Origin: Clostridiaceae bacterium
GTDB lineage: Bacteria > Bacillota > Clostridia > DSM-8532
Assembly (NCBI GenBank): GCA_012727625.1
Contig: JAAYGP010000151.1
Coordinates: 1 to 22,632 of the forward strand
DNA length: 22,632 nt
Direction of reading: 5' to 3'
This document shows positions 21,197-22,632 of the stretch, one piece after another. Under the pieces are notes generated by a model that saw nothing but the letters and a program-made list of their open reading frames with translations, was not told where the DNA came from and ran no database searches. Both the position numbers and the translations under genes were made by a program. The stretch's first letter is position 1; each line of letters opens with the position of its first letter.

Positions 21197-22632
21197 ATGA
21201 ACAATACCACGTTTTTAGGTTTTGACATAGCCACAAGGGGTTTGTATGCGGCTCAGCGGGGGCTGACCAATGTAAATCACAATATTAATAACGTAAATAC
21301 ACCCGGATATTCACGACAGCAATTAATACAAAGAGCTTCAAGGCCGCTTCTTATGGCTGACGGAACCGGAATGCTCGGAACCGGTGCGGATGTTACGGGA
21401 GTTAAAAGGGTCAGGGATGAATACCTTGATACAAAATACCGCAGTGAAGCCCAATACCTTGGTGAATGGTCGGTTAAACATACCCTTTTGGAAGAAATGC
21501 AGACAATGTATAATGAACCGTCCGACAGCGGCTTTAACAAAGTGCTTAACGACTTTTACGATACCCTGCAGCAGCTTTCCACGGATCCATCCAATTTATC
21601 AACCCGTGCCGCTGTAAAAGAGAAAGCCATCATGGTGGCAAAATACTTTAACAGTGTGGCGGCACACTTTGAATACCTGCAGAATGATGTAAACAACATT
21701 GTTTATGCAAAGGTTCAGGAAATAAATTCTTTGGCGGAACAGATAGCACATCTTAACAAGCAGATATACTATTATGAGATTACAGGCAATACAGCCAATG
21801 ATCTGAGGGATCAGCGCGGATACCTGGTTGATAAATTATCAAAGCTTGTAAACATACAGGCATATGAGGTGGTTGCGGGGAAATTGCCCAACGGGGAGGA
21901 TGATACGCGTTTTGTTGTTACAATAAGCGGCAAAGCGCTTGTTGACCATGTTATGGTGTCGGAGCTTGCAGCCGTTCAGCGCGATACAAAGCTTAACGCC
22001 GAAGATATTGAGAACCTGTATGATGTAGTCTGGGCGGACGGAAATAAGCTCACATTAAAATCGGGAGAGCTTAAAGGTTATATTGACATCAGGGATGGAA
22101 ATGATGAGCTTAACGGAAGCCCCAATTACAGAGGCATCCCCTTTTATCAGAGAAAAATGAATGAATTTGTAAGAGTTTTTGCCAGAGCTTTCAATGAGGG
22201 GGTTATTGATATTGACGGTGACGGTATTCTTGACAAAGTAAACGGTCATGTGGACGGATATAAACTGAATTCCTCCCCGGGCGACCCGGCAGCAGGCATA
22301 CGCTTTTTCACCATGACGGATAAATACGGCAATCCGGTTGACAGCGTAACTTTTGCGCAAGGGGCAGGCACGGTAGTGGATGATCCTTTGACAGGGAACG
22401 TAAATGAATACCTGGATGCCATGTACAGCCAGATTACCGCGGGGAATTTCTCTGTAAGCAAGGAAATATATGAAGATCCGTCAAACAATATCGCTGCTTC
22501 AGGAAGCCCGGGGGAGGTTGGAAACATAGAAAATCTCCGATCCATTCTTAAGCTGCGGCATAATAAATATATGTTTATGGAGGGTGCTCCGGAGGATTAT
22601 ATTGAAACTGTCATATCTACAATGGGTGTTGA
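21197..22632 (+). CDS. flgK: Second FlgK-type hook-associated protein (3' end outside window)
   Basis: A tandem paralogue of the preceding gene, read for 478 codons to the window edge. The N-terminal signature FDIATRGLYAAQRGLTNVNH and NINNVNTPGYSRQQ mark FlgK rather than FlgL, and the D1-like helices (LNDFYDTLQQLSTDPSN, LAEQIAHLNKQI, DLRDQRGYLVDKLSK) follow the family order. Where the first FlgK has its vWA insert, this one has only the usual short connector (LKGYIDIRDGNDELNGSPNYRG). A DIDGDGILD stretch at residues 338-346 looks like a calcium-binding loop. ATG 21197 has AAGGAG at 21184-21189. It lies 113 bases after the first FlgK, and flgL would be expected downstream. Confidence 0.93.
   Translation, partial: MNNTTFLGFDIATRGLYAAQRGLTNVNHNINNVNTPGYSRQQLIQRASRPLLMADGTGMLGTGADVTGVKRVRDEYLDTKYRSEAQYLGEWSVKHTLLEEMQTMYNEPSDSGFNKVLNDFYDTLQQLSTDPSNLSTRAAVKEKAIMVAKYFNSVAAHFEYLQNDVNNIVYAKVQEINSLAEQIAHLNKQIYYYEITGNTANDLRDQRGYLVDKLSKLVNIQAYEVVAGKLPNGEDDTRFVVTISGKALVDHVMVSELAAVQRDTKLNAEDIENLYDVVWADGNKLTLKSGELKGYIDIRDGNDELNGSPNYRGIPFYQRKMNEFVRVFARAFNEGVIDIDGDGILDKVNGHVDGYKLNSSPGDPAAGIRFFTMTDKYGNPVDSVTFAQGAGTVVDDPLTGNVNEYLDAMYSQITAGNFSVSKEIYEDPSNNIAASGSPGEVGNIENLRSILKLRHNKYMFMEGAPEDYIETVISTMGV

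Noticed and set aside
1..22632. CRISPR array, tRNA or rRNA genes, insertion sequences, prophage
   Set aside because: No regularly spaced short repeats, no recognisable tRNA or rRNA sequence, and no transposase, integrase or phage structural proteins in any frame.

Overview
The window looks like chromosomal DNA from a motile, endospore-forming, low-to-moderate GC anaerobe of class Clostridia. The signs are a YyaC-type spore protein, a late flagellar block (comFC-yvyF-flgM-flgN-flgK) ordered as in Bacillus and Clostridium, a SAM-I riboswitch on metK, a Gram-positive SOS box, rubredoxin, AGGAGG-type ribosome binding sites, and TTG and GTG starts. I would guess the cellulolytic/thermophilic clostridia (Acetivibrio-Thermoclostridium type), but the sequence alone does not prove this. 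No tRNA, rRNA, CRISPR array, insertion sequence or prophage was seen.

Layout. Positions 1-345 hold the tail of an ECF-transporter EcfT gene, then an RsmC/YbxB-like methyltransferase. Positions 1500-4820 form a zinc block: znuA, znuC and znuB overlap or nearly abut, followed by a Zur/Fur-family gene whose leader carries three direct repeats and a run of ten G. Positions 4870-6690 are a decayed patch: the 3' half of a DoxX-like gene (minus strand) meets the 3' half of an FMN-binding gene (plus strand) head to head, followed by a polyprenyl diphosphate synthase gene broken by a one-base frameshift. Positions 6813-10000 (minus strand) hold a small conserved-looking protein, a Y-family DNA polymerase under an SOS box, and a PAS-PP2C phosphatase. 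Positions 10200-12912 (plus) hold yyaC behind a sigma-F-like promoter, rubredoxin, and the metK riboswitch and gene. Positions 13022-13860 hold an MBOAT/AlgI remnant and an unknown membrane-anchored protein. Positions 14066-17530 hold recD2, comFC and yvyF. Positions 17940-22632 hold flgM with a sigma-D promoter, flgN, and two tandem flgK genes, the second cut by the window end.

Most notable: the first FlgK (684 aa) carries an insert of about 190 residues whose pattern matches a von Willebrand factor A fold, placed in the middle of the hook-associated protein. A second, ordinary-looking FlgK follows it. If both are built into the flagellum, the hook-filament junction may display a vWA-type adhesion or interaction domain. 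Also worth a look are the inversion-like scar at about 5350, the frameshift that falls exactly on a T TTA AAA slippery heptamer, the G-tract in the zur leader, and a dispersed intergenic repeat present three times (near 1260, 8730 and 17670).
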